64,000 nucleotides of DNA from Bradyrhizobium sp. SRS-191 (GCF_024586915.1 NZ_JANBVS010000001.1:1-64000), one strand, 5' to 3'; numbered from the stretch's first letter, positions 26,837 through 37,040 are shown. The notes: generated from the letters alone by a model not told the origin. Translations and numbers: made by a program.

Positions 26837-27403
26837 TCAGTCCTTGGCGCGCTCGCAATAGGAGCCGTCTTCGGTCATGACCACAATCCGGGTGCCCACG
26901 GTGATGTGCGCCGGCACGCCGGTGCGCACGCCGTTGGAAAGCACGGCCGGCTTGTAGGACGACGACGCGGTCTGGCCCTTGGTGACCGGCTCGGTCTCGA
27001 CGACCTCGAGCGTGACGCGCTGCGGCAGGGTGATCGCCACCGGCACCACGTCGTGCATCGACAGCTTGACGGTCATGTTCTCCTGCAGATAGGCCGCCTG
27101 GTTGCCGACCACGTCCTTCGGCACCTGGACCTGGTCATAGGTCTCCGGGTTCATGAAGTGGAAGCCGTCGGCATCCTCGTACAGGAAGGTGAAGTTGCGC
27201 TCCTCGATCGTCGCCTTCTCGACCTGGTCGGTGGTCTTGAAGCGCTCCGAGATCTTCACGCCGTCGCTGATTCGGCGCATTTCGATCTGGCTGACCGGGG
27301 TGCCCTTGCCGGGATGGATGTTCTCGGCGGTCACGACGACATAGAGCTTTCCATCTTGCTCAATGACGTTACCCTTGCGAATAGAGCTGGCGATGACTTT
27401 CAA
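26837..27403 (-). CDS. efp: Translation elongation factor P
   Basis: Relieves ribosome stalling at polyproline stretches. Read from TTG at 27403, the protein has 188 residues, exactly the family length, with AGGAAAA upstream. No ATG or GTG precedes it near the conserved IASSIRKGN start, so a TTG start is likely. The Lys that receives beta-lysine lies in HPGKGTP at residue 33. The C-terminal domain ends in [14 protein letters not shown]. It is divergent from epmA and epmB, whose products carry out the modification. Confidence 0.95.
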   Translation of the reverse strand: MKVIASSIRKGNVIEQDGKLYVVVTAENIHPGKGTPVSQIEMRRISDGVKISERFKTTDQVEKATIEERNFTFLYEDADGFHFMNPETYDQVQVPKDVVGNQAAYLQENMTVKLSMHDVVPVAITLPQRVTLEVVETEPVTKGQTASSSYKPAVLSNGVRTGVPAHITVGTRIVVMTEDGSYCERAKD

Positions 27404-27529
27404 AGCTGTTTTCCTGACACTGAGGGGCGGGCGCCGGGCAAGGCCTGGGCGCCGCGGGACGCGGGATGCGGTTTCGGCCGGCAACATACTGATTTTGTCC
27501 GGGGTTGCCAGCCTTTTGGCGATCCCGTG

Positions 27530-28585
27530 ATGCCCCAGGAGCCATCCCCGTCACCCTGGTGGTCGCCGCAGCGGCATGCCGATGTCAGGCCGTTCCTGCA
27601 AGCCAGGGCCGCGATCACGCGCGCTTTGCGCGCCTGGTTCGAGGAGCAGGGTTTTACCGAGGTCGAAACCGCGATCCTGCAGATGTCGCCGGGCAACGAG
27701 ACCCATCTGCACGCGCCGGCGACCGAGTTGACCGGCTCAGATGGAACCCGGAATAGACGGTATCTCAGAACCTCGCCGGAATTCGCCTGCAAGAAGCTGC
27801 TGGCGGCCGGGGAGCAGCGGATTTTCGAGTTTGCGCGGGTGTTTCGTGACCGCGAGCGCGGCGACCTGCATCTGCCGGAATTCACCATGCTGGAATGGTA
27901 CCGGGCCGAGGCGCCGTACGACGCCATCATGGCCGATACCGTCGTGGTCATCGCCCATGCCGCCCAGGCGACCGGAATCCGGCAGTTCGGCTTCCGCGGC
28001 CGCACCACCGACCCCTACGCCGAGCCCGAGCTGCTGACGGTTGCGGGCGCGTTCGAGCGCTATGCGGGGATCGACCTCTTGGCGACGATCCGCGATCGCG
28101 CGGGCGACCGCGATGCTCTGGCGGCCGCGGCCGCCGGCAAGATCCGGATCAGTGGCGACGACACCTGGTCGGACCTGTTCAGCAAGGTCCTGGTCGAGCA
28201 TGTCGAGCCGCAGCTCGGCAACGGACGGGTGACCTTGCTGTATGAGTATCCGTCGCCGGAAGCCGCGCTGGCGCGCGCGAAGGCCGGCGACCTCCGCGTC
28301 GCCGAGCGGTTCGAGGTCTATGCCTGCGGCGTCGAGCTCGCCAACGGCTTTGGCGAGCTCACCGACGCCGCCGAGCAGCGCCGGCGGTTCGAGCAGGAGA
28401 TGGCGGAGAAGCAGCGGCGCTATGGCGAGCGCTATCCGCTCGACGAGGATTTCCTCGCCGCCGTGGCCCAGATGCCGCAGGCGAGCGGCGTCGCGCTCGG
28501 CTTCGACCGGCTGGTGCTACTGGCGGCCGGCGCGACCAGGATCGACCAGGTGGTATGGACGCCGCCGGCAGGTGAGCAGCGATGA
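27530..28585 (+). CDS. epmA: EF-P (R)-beta-lysine ligase EpmA
   Basis: Class II lysyl-tRNA-synthetase-like enzyme that attaches (R)-beta-lysine to EF-P; 351 residues, without an anticodon-binding domain. Motif 2 is seen in [20 protein letters not shown] near residue 110, and motif 3 in [14 protein letters not shown] near residue 325. ATG at 27530 is preferred; GTG lies one codon before it. A longer in-frame extension upstream overlaps efp antisense and is rejected. The stop overlaps the epmB start (ATGA). Confidence 0.93.
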   Translation: MPQEPSPSPWWSPQRHADVRPFLQARAAITRALRAWFEEQGFTEVETAILQMSPGNETHLHAPATELTGSDGTRNRRYLRTSPEFACKKLLAAGEQRIFEFARVFRDRERGDLHLPEFTMLEWYRAEAPYDAIMADTVVVIAHAAQATGIRQFGFRGRTTDPYAEPELLTVAGAFERYAGIDLLATIRDRAGDRDALAAAAAGKIRISGDDTWSDLFSKVLVEHVEPQLGNGRVTLLYEYPSPEAALARAKAGDLRVAERFEVYACGVELANGFGELTDAAEQRRRFEQEMAEKQRRYGERYPLDEDFLAAVAQMPQASGVALGFDRLVLLAAGATRIDQVVWTPPAGEQR

Positions 28586-29676
28586 ACCGCATCGAACGGC
28601 CGACGACCTTTCGCAGCGCAGCCGATCTGGTGGCGCAAGGCTTGGCTGCGCCATCAGAGCAGGACGCGCTGGACCGTGTGGCGCAGCGCTATGCCGTGGC
28701 GGTCACGACGCATCTCGCCGACCTGATCGACAGCGACGATCCGAATGATCCGATCGCGCGCCAGTTCGTGCCGTCGGCGGACGAACTCGTGGCGGCGCCC
28801 GGCGAGCGCGGCGATCCCATCGGCGACGATGCGCATGCGCCGGTGCCGGGCATCGTGCACCGTTATCCCGATCGCGTGCTGCTCAAGCTCGTGCATGTCT
28901 GCGCGGTGTATTGCCGGTTCTGCTTCCGCCGCGAGATGGTCGGTCCCGGCAAGGACAATGCGCTGTCGGAGGACGCCTATCGCGGCGCGCTCGACTACAT
29001 CAAGTCGCACGGCGAGATCTGGGAGGTGATCCTCACCGGCGGCGATCCCTTGATGCTGTCGCCGCGGCGGCTCAAGGAGATCATGGCGGATCTCGCCGCG
29101 ATCGATCATGTGAAGATCATCCGCATCCACACGCGGCTGCCCGTCGCCGATCCCCAGCGCATCACGCCGTCGCTGGTGGATGCGCTGAAGGTGCAGGGAG
29201 CCGCGACCTGGGTCGCGCTGCATGCCAATCATCCGCGCGAGCTGAGTGCGGAGGTGCGCGCCGCCTGCGCGCGGCTGATCGACTCAGGGATTCCTCTGGT
29301 CAGCCAATCGGTGCTGCTGCGCGGCGTCAACGACGATACGGCGACTCTGGAGGCCCTGATGCGCGCCTTCGTCGAGACCCGCATCAAGCCGTATTACCTG
29401 CACCACGGCGATCTCGCCCCGGGCACGGCGCATCTGCGCACGACTCTGGCAGAGGGGCAGGCCCTGATCCGGGCGTTGCGCGGCCGCGTGTCCGGCCTGT
29501 GCCAGCCCGACTACGTGCTCGACATTCCCGGCGGCCACGGCAAGGCGCCGGTGGGTCCGCAATACCTCACTGCCGAGGATTCTGTTGAGCTGCATCATGC
29601 CGCCGCTGCGCAAACACGCTATCGTGTGATTGACTATTGCGGCGAGGCGCATCTCTATCCGCCCGCTGGGGAATGA
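28582..29676 (+). CDS. epmB: EF-P beta-lysylation protein EpmB (radical SAM lysine 2,3-aminomutase)
   Basis: Converts L-alpha-lysine to (R)-beta-lysine for EpmA; 364 residues. The radical-SAM [4Fe-4S] motif is CAVYCRFCFRR near residue 111. PLP-binding and substrate segments of the KamA family follow (ILTGGDPLMLSP; YLHHGDLAPGTAHLR). It overlaps epmA by four bases, indicating a coupled two-gene operon facing efp. E. coli EpmB works the same way. Confidence 0.93.
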   Translation: MNRIERPTTFRSAADLVAQGLAAPSEQDALDRVAQRYAVAVTTHLADLIDSDDPNDPIARQFVPSADELVAAPGERGDPIGDDAHAPVPGIVHRYPDRVLLKLVHVCAVYCRFCFRREMVGPGKDNALSEDAYRGALDYIKSHGEIWEVILTGGDPLMLSPRRLKEIMADLAAIDHVKIIRIHTRLPVADPQRITPSLVDALKVQGAATWVALHANHPRELSAEVRAACARLIDSGIPLVSQSVLLRGVNDDTATLEALMRAFVETRIKPYYLHHGDLAPGTAHLRTTLAEGQALIRALRGRVSGLCQPDYVLDIPGGHGKAPVGPQYLTAEDSVELHHAAAAQTRYRVIDYCGEAHLYPPAGE

Positions 29677-29712
29677 AGTGATCGGCTGATTCCGCTGACA
29701 CGGAGGAGCAAC

Positions 29713-29964
29713 ATGAAGACACCTGCGATGAAGACATTTGCGATCGCGATGGGGCTCCTGATCCTGGTGGCTGACGGCACCGTGCTGGCGCAGAGCGGCG
29801 GTACGAGCAGTGACGCGACGACGCAGGGCGCGAAGAAGCGCCGGCAGCCGCGCCCGGCCGACCTGCCGAAGGCCGAGCAGGCCGATGAGAACTCCATGAG
29901 CAATATGAGCAAGGAAGACCGCGAGCTCGATCGCAAGATCAAGAGCATCTGCCGCGGCTGCTGA
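29713..29964 (+). CDS. Small exported protein of unknown function
   Basis: An 83-residue protein with a signal peptide (about residues 1-27, ending LAQS) and a short charged mature part rich in Lys, Asp, Glu and Ser, ending in Cys-Arg-Gly-Cys. GGAGG precedes the start by five bases. A second Met at codon 6 could also initiate. Function unknown. Confidence 0.7.
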   Translation: MKTPAMKTFAIAMGLLILVADGTVLAQSGGTSSDATTQGAKKRRQPRPADLPKAEQADENSMSNMSKEDRELDRKIKSICRGC

Positions 29965-30016
29965 GCATTCAGTTGCGGCGCGCACGAGGCGCGCCGCTCG
30001 ATTGATCCGCGAAGCC

Positions 30017-31102
<1,086 letters not shown>

Positions 31103-31142
31103 GGCGGGCTCCTGAAGTCTTTCGATGGGCACCTGCCGGCAC

Positions 31143-31169
31143 AAAAAAAGCCGCCAGGTCTGGCGGCTT
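31143..31169 (-). terminator. aroG attenuator: intrinsic terminator
   Basis: On the minus strand, AAGCCGCCA and TGGCGGCTT form a nine-base stem around GACC, followed by a run of seven T. It stands between the leader peptide stop and the aroG start, so it must be bypassed for expression. The 5' arm (31160-31167) can pair instead with CTGGCGGC inside the leader reading frame (31216-31223), giving an antiterminator. Confidence 0.9.
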
Positions 31170-31193
31170 GTTCGGATATCTTGCTGCAATGTA

Positions 31194-31274
31194 TCAGATT
31201 GAGCGCGATCCTCCCGCCGCCAGCGAGCTGTCGTAGGTAAAGTACCAATAATAGCTGGTGGCGGCGTTGATCAT
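31194..31274 (-). CDS. aroG attenuation leader peptide (26 residues)
   Basis: A 26-codon frame whose codons 8-14 read Tyr-Tyr-Trp-Tyr-Phe-Thr-Tyr, placed 92 bases before aroG. Codons 4-7 (31254-31265) contain GCCGCCACCAGC, complementary to CTGGCGGC at 31216-31223, which is complementary to 31160-31167, which in turn pairs with 31150-31157. This is the four-segment layout of a ribosome-mediated attenuator. Scarcity of charged aromatic tRNAs would stall the ribosome over segment 1, let 2 pair with 3, and prevent the terminator. The predicted transcription start coincides with the ATG, so the peptide may be translated from a leaderless mRNA. Confidence 0.85.
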   Translation of the reverse strand: MINAATSYYWYFTYDSSLAAGGSRSI

Positions 31275-31280
31275 GTCAGT

Positions 31281-31309
31281 CCTATAGCGGCGGGGGTCCC
31301 GCTTGTCAT
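31281..31309 (-). promoter_or_regulatory. Promoter of the aroG leader
   Basis: On the minus strand, ATGACA (31309-31304) and TATAGG (31286-31281) are separated by 17 bases. The next likely start, seven bases on, is the A of the leader ATG at 31274. The published Sinorhizobium trpE(G) attenuator has, as I recall it, the same leaderless design. Confidence 0.65.
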
Positions 31310-31310
31310 C

Positions 31311-31356
31311 CCCAAAAATGAAACTCCCAAAAATGAAACTCCCAAAAATTGAAACT
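31311..31356. repeat. Three tandem 15-base repeats upstream of the aroG promoter
   Basis: CCCAAAAATGAAACT occurs twice exactly (31311-31325, 31326-31340), then once with an extra T (31341-31356). The array abuts the -35 element of the aroG leader promoter and ends nine bases from the stop of the HdeD-family gene. It could be an A/T-rich upstream promoter element or a set of protein binding sites. Confidence 0.8.
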
Positions 31357-31364
31357 CCGAAGTC

Positions 31365-31952
31365 TCAGGCGTTTCGGGCCGCCAGCGCCATGCCGATCAT
31401 CGACAGGCCGCCGAACAACAGGTTGATGCCGACGAGCAGGCCGATCGCCCACAGCGCCGTGCCTGGCAGGCCGGAAATGATGATGCCGGCAATGGCAATG
31501 TCGACGACGCCGGAGATCGCGAGCCACGACCAGCGGCCGGACAGTTCGCGCCGGTGCTCCAGCGCATACATGATCGTGGCGACACCCTCGGCGAGGAAAT
31601 AGACGCCGATCACGATGGTCAGGGTTACCGTGCCCTGGACGGGCTGCGCCACGAGGATGAAGCCGGCGATGATGGCCAGCAGGGCCGAGAGCAAGGACCA
31701 CCAGAAGCCCGGCATGCCGCGCGCCCAGAAGGTGAGCGCGAGCCCTGCGATGCCCGAGATCAGGAACATCCAGCCGAGGAAGATCGTGACGGCCAGGCTC
31801 GCCAAGGGGGTGAGGACCATGGCGAGCAGGCCGAGCACGGCGAGCAGGATGCCCTCGATCAGGAACGCCTTCCAATGCGCGCGGACGGCCGCGCCCATCT
31901 GCGACCTCATGCGCTCGAGCTCCGGCGGGATCGTATCCTGGGGAAGGGTCAT
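31365..31952 (-). CDS. HdeD family (DUF308) membrane protein
   Basis: A 195-residue protein with six hydrophobic segments in three similar helix pairs, typical of HdeD/DUF308 acid-resistance-related membrane proteins. Start at 31952 is preferred since GGAG lies eight bases upstream; an ATG two codons earlier (31958) would leave only two bases of spacing. Function poorly known. It is followed by the tandem repeats and the aroG control region. Confidence 0.82.
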   Translation of the reverse strand: MTLPQDTIPPELERMRSQMGAAVRAHWKAFLIEGILLAVLGLLAMVLTPLASLAVTIFLGWMFLISGIAGLALTFWARGMPGFWWSLLSALLAIIAGFILVAQPVQGTVTLTIVIGVYFLAEGVATIMYALEHRRELSGRWSWLAISGVVDIAIAGIIISGLPGTALWAIGLLVGINLLFGGLSMIGMALAARNA

Positions 31953-32077
31953 GCTCATTACTCCGGGCAGGGCACGTGCTGGACGCCGTGCCCGCCACCG
32001 ATGAACATGGCGAGGAACGGCGGCCGGAACAAGCGCGCGAGGTGCGTTTCGTTGCAATCGAGCCCTGCGGCCGGCGC

Positions 32078-33106
32078 CTAGGCGGTGGTCCGCATCCGGT
32101 TGCGGCCGAAGATATAGATCGTCGTTGTGACAATCAGCAGGGCGACGCCGAGCAGGATCGCGGTGAGGCCCAAGGGAACCAGGACGCCGGCGATGTTGCG
32201 GTCGGGGTTGAGCAGCCAATGCCGGATCGACGTCAGTACGAAGCCGAGACCGATGAAGCCGGCGGCCCCGCCGAGCAGCAGCAGCGCCCACATCCGCCGC
32301 AGCTGGCTCAGCCGGGCCTTCGCCAGCTCGGTGCGGGGCGTGTGGTGATGCGCCACCCGGCGCACCAGCCGGATCGCCAGTCCGATCGAGGAGAAGCCGA
32401 TCAGGACGCTGACGGCGCCGAGCCAGAGCCGGGAGGTCGGATCGAGATTGGAGGCGCGTTGCAGCAGCAGCAGCGGATAGTCGAACGCCGCATGCAGCAG
32501 CACCGGAGCGGCCAGCACCAGCGCCCAGCTCGACATCCTCGCCCCGTCGCGATTGTGCCGGTTGGCGCCGAGCGCCGTCGAGGTCCGGGCGATCGCCAGA
32601 TAAGCGCCGGCGATGATGCCGAGGGCGCCGTGGAACGGCACCGTGAGCACGCTGCGCAGGATCGCGAGGGAGCGCCACATTTCGGCATGCTGGACGAGGT
32701 AGGCGAGATTCTCGTACGCGGCGAAGCCGAGACCGACCGCTGCGCCATAGAACACCGTGTCCATGGCATTGCCGACCTGCCGGCGTCGCGACCACAATGC
32801 GGCGATCACGGCGACCTTGGCGATCTCCTCGGGCAGAGCGACGTTGAACAGCGCCCGGACGGCTTGCGCGATCCACGGGTTTTCGATCGCCAATCCGATA
32901 TTCTGGAACGGGATCCGGACAATGCCGAGCAGTAGCACGCTGGCGGCGCCGAGCAGGAACGCGGTCCAGATCTTGAGCGGCGGACCGGAATTGTCACCTG
33001 CCGCAACCACCAGCCACAGGATCAGCAGCGCAGGCGCAATCGCCGCGGTTCCGACCACGGTGGCGAGCGCTTCGAGCAGGTTCATTTGCGACGGCAGGTA
33101 GGCCAT
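32078..33106 (-). CDS. PrsW-family intramembrane metalloprotease
   Basis: A 342-residue protein with about nine membrane segments. PrsW/CAAX-like motifs appear in order: PEEIAKVAV near residue 92 (Glu-Glu), FAAYENLAY near residue 128, PFHGALG near residue 157, and HAAFDYPLL near residue 205. In Bacillus, PrsW cleaves an anti-sigma factor; the target here is unknown. Confidence 0.85.
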   Translation of the reverse strand: MAYLPSQMNLLEALATVVGTAAIAPALLILWLVVAAGDNSGPPLKIWTAFLLGAASVLLLGIVRIPFQNIGLAIENPWIAQAVRALFNVALPEEIAKVAVIAALWSRRRQVGNAMDTVFYGAAVGLGFAAYENLAYLVQHAEMWRSLAILRSVLTVPFHGALGIIAGAYLAIARTSTALGANRHNRDGARMSSWALVLAAPVLLHAAFDYPLLLLQRASNLDPTSRLWLGAVSVLIGFSSIGLAIRLVRRVAHHHTPRTELAKARLSQLRRMWALLLLGGAAGFIGLGFVLTSIRHWLLNPDRNIAGVLVPLGLTAILLGVALLIVTTTIYIFGRNRMRTTA

Positions 33107-33295
33107 GGTCTCCCAATCGTCTCGTCCCGCTGGCGGATCCAGCTTTTCACCTCCCGCGCGGCATCACGGCGACATCGGCAGCCGCGGGGCAGAATCCACA
33201 TGTCGGTAAAAACCGCCGATCATCAAGGCATGGATGGCCGACATGGATCGCCGGGATGCCCTGCTGCCGCTTTCGGCCGCAGGGGGACCCGCAGG

Positions 33296-33529
33296 TCAGC
33301 GAATTCGCGATCCGCCCGCAGCCTGATTGCCGTCACGCACCGGCGTCTCCCGACGCGGCTCCGGTGTCCAGGCATCGGTCCGAGACGGGGCCGGGACCTG
33401 GGCCGTGGTCGGTGTCTCGACGCAGCTCAGCCGCGGCGTGGGATCGGCAACTCGACGACATTCCAGACCTTCGGCAAAGGCGGCCTGACTGATGACGCAC
33501 GCAATCACGACAAGCGGAAAAACTTTCAT
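33296..33529 (-). CDS. Small exported protein
   Basis: A 77-residue protein with a signal peptide (residues 1-19, ending AFA) and a Pro/Thr/Arg-rich mature part with two Cys about a dozen residues apart. Function unknown. Confidence 0.65.
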   Translation of the reverse strand: MKVFPLVVIACVISQAAFAEGLECRRVADPTPRLSCVETPTTAQVPAPSRTDAWTPEPRRETPVRDGNQAAGGSRIR

Positions 33530-33823
33530 GGTGCCCCCGTATGCAGGCCTTGCGGCCCGTCATGCAACCCGCGACGAGATCCAGTCTACGGCAATGCAGC
33601 GCCTTAGTTCGCCCTGAAAGTGTGCAATTGTTTGGCCAATCCCGCCGGGATTCAAATTTCCGCGCCTCAACCTAGGTGCGAATGCGGCGCAATGCTCGCA
33701 TCCGGGGCGACGGAGCCTCCGCTGTGCAGGGACAATCCGGCAGCTACCGCCCGTTCAGCATGCCCCGGGCCAGCGCGACCAGCGGGCTTGATGCGGCCAG
33801 GGGATCATGATCGGTATGCCCGC
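33530..33823. other. Intergenic stretch without a supported gene
   Basis: I see no gene or strong signal in this gap between divergent genes. It should hold the promoter of the cysteine-synthase-like gene. Confidence 0.5.
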
Positions 33824-34972
33824 ATGAACCCGTCGAGTCCGTTTCGCCCCGCCGACCCCTGCCTGCCTCGCTATCGCCGCGGCTGGGTCGATGATGCCGT
33901 CGCCGCCATCGAGGCGGACCAGTGCCGGACGGCCGACACGCACCTCATCCGCCTCATCGTTCCGGCCCTTGCCGGCATCGACGTCTATCTCAAGGACGAG
34001 TCGACGCATCCGACCGGCAGCCTCAAGCACCGGCTGGCGCGCTCGCTGTTCCTGTATGCGCTGTGCAATGGCCATATTCGCGAGGGCACGCCGGTGGTCG
34101 AGGCCTCCTCGGGCTCGACGGCGGTGTCGGAGGCCTATTTCGCGCAGATGATCGGCGTGCCGTTCTATGCGGTCATGCCGCGCACGACCTCGGCGGAGAA
34201 GATCGCGGCGATCACGCATTACGGCGGCAATTGCCACCTGATCGATGACGGCCGCTTCCTCTATGCCGAGGCGGCTGCGCTCGCGGCGCGGCTCGGCGGC
34301 CACTACATGGACCAGTTCACCTTCGCCGAGCGTGCCACCGACTGGCGCGGCAACAACAACATCGCCGAGTCGATCTTCAACCAGCTGCAAGGCGAGCGCT
34401 GCCCGCTGCCGGAATGGATCGTGATGGGGGCGGGGACCGGCGGCACCTCGGCGACGATGGGGCGCTATCTGCGCTATCGCCGTTTCCCGACACGGCTCTG
34501 CGTCGCGGATGTCGAGCATTCCGCCTTTTTCGATGCGTTCTGCAGCGGCGATTGCGCCAAGACCTGCGAGATGCCGTCGCTGATCGAAGGCGTCGGACGT
34601 CCGCGCTGCGAGCCGTCCTTCGTGCCGGGCGTGGTCGACCGCATGATGAAGGTGCCGGATGCGGCCTCGATCGCGGCGATGAACGTGCTGACGCGCAGGC
34701 TGCGCCGGCCGGTCGGCGGCTCCACCGGCACCAATTTCCTGGCGCTGTGCCGGCTCGCCGACGAGATGCGGCAGCACGGACAGACCGGCTCGCTGGTGAC
34801 CCTGATCTGCGATTCCGGCGAGCGCTATCGCCAGACCTATTACGAGCCGCAATGGCTGGCCGGGCGGGGCCTCGATCCTGCGCCGGTCGAGGCCGCGCTC
34901 GCGAGCTTCCTCGACACCGGCGCGCCACTCGCGCTCGACATTCCCGACGCCGGCAATCCGCGCCATCCCTGA
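33824..34972 (+). CDS. PLP-dependent cysteine synthase family protein
   Basis: Fold-type II PLP enzyme related to cysteine synthase and cystathionine beta-synthase, 382 residues. The Schiff-base Lys lies in HPTGSLKHR near residue 66, the substrate loop in [15 protein letters not shown] near residue 93, and the phosphate-binding loop in [16 protein letters not shown] near residue 205. Start at 33824 is one of several close ATGs. Its stop codon is part of the FixK-type box of the following hemA. Exact reaction unknown. Confidence 0.85.
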   Translation: MNPSSPFRPADPCLPRYRRGWVDDAVAAIEADQCRTADTHLIRLIVPALAGIDVYLKDESTHPTGSLKHRLARSLFLYALCNGHIREGTPVVEASSGSTAVSEAYFAQMIGVPFYAVMPRTTSAEKIAAITHYGGNCHLIDDGRFLYAEAAALAARLGGHYMDQFTFAERATDWRGNNNIAESIFNQLQGERCPLPEWIVMGAGTGGTSATMGRYLRYRRFPTRLCVADVEHSAFFDAFCSGDCAKTCEMPSLIEGVGRPRCEPSFVPGVVDRMMKVPDAASIAAMNVLTRRLRRPVGGSTGTNFLALCRLADEMRQHGQTGSLVTLICDSGERYRQTYYEPQWLAGRGLDPAPVEAALASFLDTGAPLALDIPDAGNPRHP

Positions 34973-34982
34973 TCTGGATCAA
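34969..34982 (+). promoter_or_regulatory. FNR/FixK-type box upstream of hemA
   Basis: CTGATCTGGATCAA differs from the full consensus TTGAT-N4-ATCAA at one base. It includes the TGA stop of the preceding gene (34970-34972) and lies 106 bases before the hemA ATG. In Bradyrhizobium, hemA is known to be induced at low oxygen through FixK-type regulators. Confidence 0.65.
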
Positions 34983-35087
34983 CGAACGGCCTTCCGAACT
35001 GGGCTTTTGTCCCAGCCGAACAGACCTTTAAAGGCGCGCTGGAACGCTGGCGTCGGGCCGCCGGGCAGGGGAAGGACGGATCAGGTG

Positions 35088-36317
35088 ATGAACTACGACA
35101 GCTATTTCGACCGCGCCCTCGACCAGCTGCACCAGGAAAGCCGCTACCGCGTCTTCGCCGATCTCGAACGTCTCGCCGGCCGTTTTCCGCGGGCTATCTG
35201 GCATTCGCCTGACGGCCCGAAGGACGTCGTGATCTGGTGCTCCAACGACTATCTCGGCATGGGCCAGCACCCGAAGGTGATCGGCGCCATGGTCGACGTT
35301 GCCGCGCGCATGGGGACCGGCGCCGGCGGCACCCGCAACATCGCCGGCACCAATCATCCGCTGATCGAGCTGGAGCGTGAGCTCGCCGATCTCCACGGCA
35401 AGCAAGCCGCGCTGGTGTTCACCTCCGGCTACGTCTCCAACGAGACCGGCATCTCGACGATCGCAAAGCTCTTGCCGAACTGCCTGTTGCTGTCGGATGC
35501 GCTCAACCACAATTCGATGATCGAGGGCGTCCGCAAGGCAGGCTGTGAGAAGCAGGTGTGGCGGCACAATGATCTCGCCCATCTCGAAGAGCTCTTGCGC
35601 GCCGCCGATCCGGACCGGCCCAAGCTGATCGTCTGCGAGAGCCTGTATTCGATGGATGGCGACGTCGCGCCGCTGCATCGCATCTGTGATCTCGCCGAGC
35701 GCTATGGCGCGCTGACTTACGTCGACGAAGTTCATGCCGTCGGCATGTACGGCCCGCGCGGCGGCGGCATTGCCGAGCGCGACGGCGCGATGGCCCGCAT
35801 CGACATCCTCGAAGGCACGCTCGCCAAGGCCTATGGCTGCCTCGGCGGCTATATCGCAGCCAACGCCAACCTGATCGACGCCGTCCGGTCCTATGCCCCC
35901 GGCTTCATCTTCACGACTGCGCTGCCGCCGCCGGTCTGCGCCGCCGCGACCGCCGCGATCCGGCACCTGAAGACCTCGCAATGGGAGCGCGACCGCCATC
36001 AGGACCGCGCCGCCCGGCTCAAGGCGGTGCTGAATGCCTCCGGCCTGCCGGTGATGCCCTCCGATACCCACATCGTGCCGGTGCATGTCGGCGATCCCGA
36101 GAAGTGCAAGACGGCCTCCGACCTGCTGCTGGCCGAGCACGGCATCTACATCCAGCCGATCAACTACCCGACCGTGCCGCGCGGCCTGGAGCGGCTGCGG
36201 ATCACCCCATCGCCCTACCATGACGACGGCCTGATCGATGCGCTGGCCGAGGCGCTGGTCGACGTCTGGGACCGGCTCGGCCTGGCGCGCGCGCCGCAGG
36301 CGCTGGCAGCGGAGTAA
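35088..36317 (+). CDS. hemA: 5-aminolevulinate synthase
   Basis: Condenses glycine and succinyl-CoA to 5-aminolevulinate, the first step of heme synthesis in Alphaproteobacteria; 409 residues, the expected length. Motifs: the Gly-rich [15 protein letters not shown] near residue 82, [14 protein letters not shown] near residue 215, and the PLP Lys in [14 protein letters not shown] near residue 249. ATG at 35088 gives the conserved MNYDSYF start. A FixK-type box upstream suggests induction at low oxygen. Confidence 0.97.
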   Translation: MNYDSYFDRALDQLHQESRYRVFADLERLAGRFPRAIWHSPDGPKDVVIWCSNDYLGMGQHPKVIGAMVDVAARMGTGAGGTRNIAGTNHPLIELERELADLHGKQAALVFTSGYVSNETGISTIAKLLPNCLLLSDALNHNSMIEGVRKAGCEKQVWRHNDLAHLEELLRAADPDRPKLIVCESLYSMDGDVAPLHRICDLAERYGALTYVDEVHAVGMYGPRGGGIAERDGAMARIDILEGTLAKAYGCLGGYIAANANLIDAVRSYAPGFIFTTALPPPVCAAATAAIRHLKTSQWERDRHQDRAARLKAVLNASGLPVMPSDTHIVPVHVGDPEKCKTASDLLLAEHGIYIQPINYPTVPRGLERLRITPSPYHDDGLIDALAEALVDVWDRLGLARAPQALAAE

Positions 36318-36359
36318 GCCGCCGGCTGTCCTTTTGGCCTGTCAGGTCCACCTGTCAGT

Positions 36360-36373
36360 TTGATCTGCCGCAA
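36360..36373 (+). promoter_or_regulatory. Candidate FixK2-type box before the hemerythrin gene
   Basis: TTGATCTGCCGCAA fits TTG(A/C)-N6-(T/G)CAA, the Bradyrhizobium FixK2 pattern as I recall it. It lies 88 bases before the hemerythrin ATG and 42 bases after hemA. Confidence 0.5.
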
Positions 36374-36461
36374 TGCCGCCCGCGCCCGCGCGGGCGTAAT
36401 CTTTTGCGATCAGGGGAGCATGCCGGTTCGGCAGAACCCGGCCCGGCGCAAAGAGGCAGCC

Positions 36462-37040
36462 ATGGCAAAGATCATCGAAGCGCTGTTGCAGGAGCACCAG
36501 AACCTCGAGAAGCTTCTTTCGGTGCTTGAGCACGAACTGGAGCTGTTCGATCATAATCGGCGGCCCGACTACGACATCCTTCAGAGCATCATCGCCTATT
36601 TCGAGGACTATCCGCAGCGCTGTCATCATCCCAAGGAGGAGATGATCTTCGGCAAGTTGCGTACGCGCGATCCGGCGGCTGCCGCGACCTATGGCGATGT
36701 CGACGACGAGCACGAGACCGAGGCGCAGCGGCTGCGGGGCTTTGCCGACGCGGTCAACGCCGTGCTGTCCGACCAGGAGATTCTGCGCGAGAGCTTCCAC
36801 GCCGCCGTCCTCGAGTTCATCGACAGCCAGCGCGAGCATCTGCGCAAGGAGGAGACGCTGCTGTTTCCGGCGGCCTTGCGCGCGCTGCAGCCGGAGGATT
36901 GGGCCGACATCGACACCCGCATGTCCGACCGCAAGGACCCGCTGTTCGACGGCGACGTCGCGGAAAAATTCCACAACCTCGAGCGGACCATCCTGCGCTG
37001 GGAGCAGGAGGCGGAGCAGGCGCGCACCGCCGCGCGCTGA
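36462..37040 (+). CDS. Hemerythrin HHE-domain protein
   Basis: A 192-residue four-helix protein with the His/Glu ligand pattern of hemerythrins: QEHQN near residue 10, CHHPKEEMIF near residue 55, DDEHETE near residue 84, and EHLRKEETLLFP near residue 126. Such proteins bind a di-iron centre and oxygen or nitric oxide, or sense them. Its place after hemA, with its own FixK-type box, suggests a role in low-oxygen life. Confidence 0.88.
   Translation: MAKIIEALLQEHQNLEKLLSVLEHELELFDHNRRPDYDILQSIIAYFEDYPQRCHHPKEEMIFGKLRTRDPAAAATYGDVDDEHETEAQRLRGFADAVNAVLSDQEILRESFHAAVLEFIDSQREHLRKEETLLFPAALRALQPEDWADIDTRMSDRKDPLFDGDVAEKFHNLERTILRWEQEAEQARTAAR

Noticed and set aside
26681..27529. Long N-terminal extension of EpmA
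   Set aside because: It runs antisense through efp. EpmA homologues begin near the start chosen at 27530.
31306..32133. Alternative minus frame ending in Phe-Trp-Glu-Phe-His repeats
   Set aside because: Created by the 15-base tandem repeats read in a wrong frame of the HdeD-family gene.
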